A stretch of 6,731 nucleotides of DNA from CAYVTV01 sp964454295 (GTDB lineage: Bacteria; Bacteroidota; Bacteroidia; Bacteroidales; GCA-2748055), in NCBI GenBank assembly GCA_964454295.1, contig CAYVTV010000229.1:1-6731 (forward strand). The letters are read 5' to 3'. Both the position numbers and the translations under genes were made by a program. A model generated the notes under the pieces. The model was not told where the DNA came from, did no database searches, and saw nothing but the letters and a program-made list of their open reading frames with translations. This document shows, piece by piece, positions 5,001-6,731 of the stretch. The first letter of the stretch is position 1. The number at the start of each line of letters is the position of its first letter.

Positions 5001-5990
5001 TTATGTATTAAGCAGGTCCCAAAGTTTGTCTTTCAACTCCCTTATACCCAAACCTGTGATAGATGAGATGAAAACACAGGGTAAGGGAGGAAGGTCTTTC
5101 CTGACCTCTTCCATCAGTTCATGGTCGAGAAGGTCGGACTTTGTAATGGCGAGTATTCTTTTTTTGTCGAGCAGTTCGGGATTATATAATCTCAGTTCAT
5201 TAATAAGTATATCGTATTCTCCGTTGATATCGCGTGTATCGGCAGGTATCATGAACAGCAGGGTTGAATTTCTTTCTATATGTCTCAGAAACCTTGTACC
5301 GAGTCCTTTCCCTTCGCTTGCACCTTCAATGATCCCCGGAATGTCGGCCATAATAAATGAATAATTTTCCCTGTACGAAACTATCCCAAGATTTGGAGTA
5401 AGGGTAGTAAAGGGGTAATCAGCGATCTTTGGTTTGGCTGCCGAGATAACGGAAAGAAGTGTTGATTTTCCGGCATTCGGGAAGCCCACAAGTCCGACAT
5501 CAGCCAACACTTTAAGTTCAAAAATGCACCATCCTTCTTCCCCCGGTTCTCCTGGTTGCGCATAACGGGGTGTTTGATTTACCGGAGATTTAAAATGATT
5601 ATTGCCCAGTCCGCCCCGGCCCCCTTTCATTAGAACACGCATATCATCGTGTCCGGTAATTTCAAGTAATAACTCGCCTGTCTCTGCGTTGCGGACAATG
5701 GTTCCGGGAGGGACTTCGACTGTTACATCATTCCCGTCTGCACCGGTTTTTAATGCAGAACCACCTCTTTCACCGTGTGAGGCATGAATATGCTTCTGAT
5801 ACTTAAGATGAAGTAAGGTCCAGAAATTCCGGTTCCCTTTAACAATCACGTGTCCGCCCCGTCCTCCGTCGCCGCCGTCAGGTCCTCCTTTAGGTATAAA
5901 CTTTTCCCTGTGCAGGTGAGCCGAACCTGCTCCTCCGTTGCCGGAGCGACAGAAAATCCTGACATAATCAACGAAATTCGACTCAGCCAT
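5001..5990 (-). CDS. obgE: GTPase Obg (CgtA)
   Basis: Obg is an essential GTPase that acts in 50S ribosomal subunit maturation and in stress responses. Residues 1-160 are the glycine-rich Obg fold, with FVDYVRIFCRSGNGG, KGGPDGGDGGRGG (34-46) and MKGGRGGLGN (121-130). The G domain follows: GFPNAGKS (G1, 169-176), TTLTPNLG (G2 region, 195-202), DIPG (G3, 216-219), TKSD (G4, 283-286) and SSITG (G5, 309-313). G4 has Thr instead of the usual Asn (NKxD), a tolerated variant in Obg-like proteins. At 329 residues it ends soon after the G domain and lacks the OCT C-terminal domain seen in some Gram-positive homologues. It follows adk after 68 bp, and PAP2 follows it after 3 bp. The ATG at 5990 is the only start that preserves the conserved N-terminus. 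Confidence 0.96.
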   Translation of the reverse strand: MAESNFVDYVRIFCRSGNGGAGSAHLHREKFIPKGGPDGGDGGRGGHVIVKGNRNFWTLLHLKYQKHIHASHGERGGSALKTGADGNDVTVEVPPGTIVRNAETGELLLEITGHDDMRVLMKGGRGGLGNNHFKSPVNQTPRYAQPGEPGEEGWCIFELKVLADVGLVGFPNAGKSTLLSVISAAKPKIADYPFTTLTPNLGIVSYRENYSFIMADIPGIIEGASEGKGLGTRFLRHIERNSTLLFMIPADTRDINGEYDILINELRLYNPELLDKKRILAITKSDLLDHELMEEVRKDLPPLPCVFISSITGLGIRELKDKLWDLLNT

Positions 5991-6058
5991 AATATATTTT
6001 AAAGGTTGTAACTATTAAGGTATATACAATTCTATATATCTCGCTGATAAAGAAAAAT

Positions 6059-6646
6059 TTAGATCGCAGATTTTTCCATGTAATTGTCAATTGCAAGAAA
6101 AATATCCCGGGATATGTCCACTATGTTCCCAATACCATCAACCGGCAGATATTTCCCTTGTGACTTATAATAATTCATCACCGGGGTAGTCTGGTTATTA
6201 TAAACATTTATGCGGTTCTCAATAGTTTCCAGGTTATCATCAGCCCGTCCGGTTTCTTCCCCTCTTTTTAACAACCTTTTTATCAATTCATTCTTTTCCA
6301 CCTCCAGGCCTATCATTAAATCAACCTTCATCCTCTTGGATTCCATAAGTTTATCAAGTGCCTCGGCCTGGGCAACAGTTCGGGGAAAACCGTCGAAAAT
6401 AAATCCCTTAGCCTCACTGTTTGCATCCAGCTTATTGGCAATCATTCCGATAACTATGTCATCCGACACAAGCTCTCCCTTTTCCATAATAGCTTTGGCT
6501 TTCAGTCCCAGTTCAGTCTTTGCTGCCAGTTCTGCCCTCAGGATATCACCCGTTGAAAGATGAACAAGATTGTATTTCCTGATAATATTTTCCGATTGTG
6601 TTCCTTTTCCCGAACCCGGAGGTCCGAATAATACGATGTTTAACAT
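6059..6646 (-). CDS. adk: Adenylate kinase, short-LID type
   Basis: The enzyme interconverts ATP plus AMP with two ADP in the cytoplasm. The P-loop GPPGSGKGT (8-16), the AMP-binding STGDILR (31-37), FDGFPRT (84-90) and the LID region LKRGEETGRADD (126-137) are all present. At 195 residues it is of the short form. The LID has no cysteine cluster, so no structural zinc site is expected. The C-terminal part carries the expected INVYNNQTTPVMNYY helix. It is the first gene of the minus-strand cluster visible here, followed by obg after 68 bp and then PAP2. In other Bacteroidota an hpt gene often precedes adk; if so here, it lies beyond the right edge. The ATG at 6646-6644 is preceded by only 7 bp of unique sequence before an octamer array begins. 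No clear ribosome-binding site or promoter box is seen. Confidence 0.96.
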   Translation of the reverse strand: MLNIVLFGPPGSGKGTQSENIIRKYNLVHLSTGDILRAELAAKTELGLKAKAIMEKGELVSDDIVIGMIANKLDANSEAKGFIFDGFPRTVAQAEALDKLMESKRMKVDLMIGLEVEKNELIKRLLKRGEETGRADDNLETIENRINVYNNQTTPVMNYYKSQGKYLPVDGIGNIVDISRDIFLAIDNYMEKSAI

Positions 6647-6653
6647 AGAAATA

Positions 6654-6731
6654 TTTGTTGAGTTGTTGATTTGTTGATTGGGTTATTGGGTTATTGGGTT
6701 ATTGGGTTATTAGGTTATTAGGTTATTGGGT
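6654..6731 (-). repeat. Octamer tandem array upstream of adk, TTGGGTTA-type, open at the right edge
   Basis: On the plus strand the period is exactly 8 bp: TTTGTTGA, GTTGTTGA, TTTGTTGA, then four TTGGGTTA, two TTAGGTTA and a partial TTGGGT. The first three units are a divergent subtype that keeps the phase of the later ones. In the minus-strand sense of adk they read TCAACAAA-type and TAACCCAA-type. The array begins 7 bp from the adk start and is cut by the window, so its length is unknown. Such arrays are prone to copy-number change. Confidence 0.8.

Noticed and set aside
5602..5787. Plus-strand frames across obg and adk (for example at 5602-5787 and 6210-6563)
   Set aside because: They are antisense shadows of well-conserved Obg and Adk proteins and show no recognisable protein of their own.
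6654..6731. CRISPR array
   Set aside because: The repeats are head-to-tail octamers without spacers, and no cas gene is present.

Overview
The window looks like chromosomal DNA from a member of the Bacteroidota, probably an uncultured or Bacteroidales-like lineage. This is an inference from protein character (a Bacteroidota-style ParE, a short-LID adenylate kinase followed by an Obg GTPase, a PAP2 protein with an SSHAANSF motif), from TAnnTTTG-type -7 promoter boxes, and from the style of the intergenic repeats. No rRNA, tRNA, phage, transposase or CRISPR signature is visible.

Layout from left to right. Positions 1-905 (minus) hold the N-terminal 301 codons of parE, the ATPase subunit of topoisomerase IV; the gene runs off the left edge. 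Positions 991-1821 (minus) hold a 276-residue protein with a Rossmann-type, SAM-binding-like fold and no assigned function. Positions 1822-2163 contain no gene but are filled with repeats. Positions 2164-2940 (minus) hold a plsC-type 1-acyl-glycerol-3-phosphate acyltransferase. It is divergent, across a 283-bp intergenic region, from lplA (3224-4204, plus), a lipoate-protein ligase. A second repeat-filled gap (4205-4421) separates lplA from a convergent minus-strand cluster: PAP2 phosphatase (4422-4997), obg (5001-5990) and adk (6059-6646). Read in transcription order the cluster is adk, obg, PAP2, with gaps of 68 and 3 bp. An octamer tandem array starts just upstream of adk and runs off the right edge.

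The genes are mostly housekeeping: chromosome decatenation (parE), phospholipid synthesis (plsC), lipoylation of 2-oxoacid dehydrogenases and glycine cleavage (lplA), adenylate balance (adk), ribosome maturation (obg) and removal of phosphate from a lipid or polyprenyl carrier (PAP2). No pathway links all of them, and no new enzymatic system is evident.

The most unusual content is in the spacers. The plsC-lplA pair is bracketed by two inverted copies of a composite repeat. Each copy begins at the 3' end of its gene and has the same order: GTGAC-type heptamers, GTGGWTRA-type octamers, a hairpin, then a core of about 105 bp with a conserved TCCGCC/GGCGGA stem. The hairpin differs completely between the copies, as if it were a swappable cassette. 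The proximal heptamers supply the last codons and the stop of plsC. Octamer arrays with other sequences also occur between plsC and lplA and upstream of adk.
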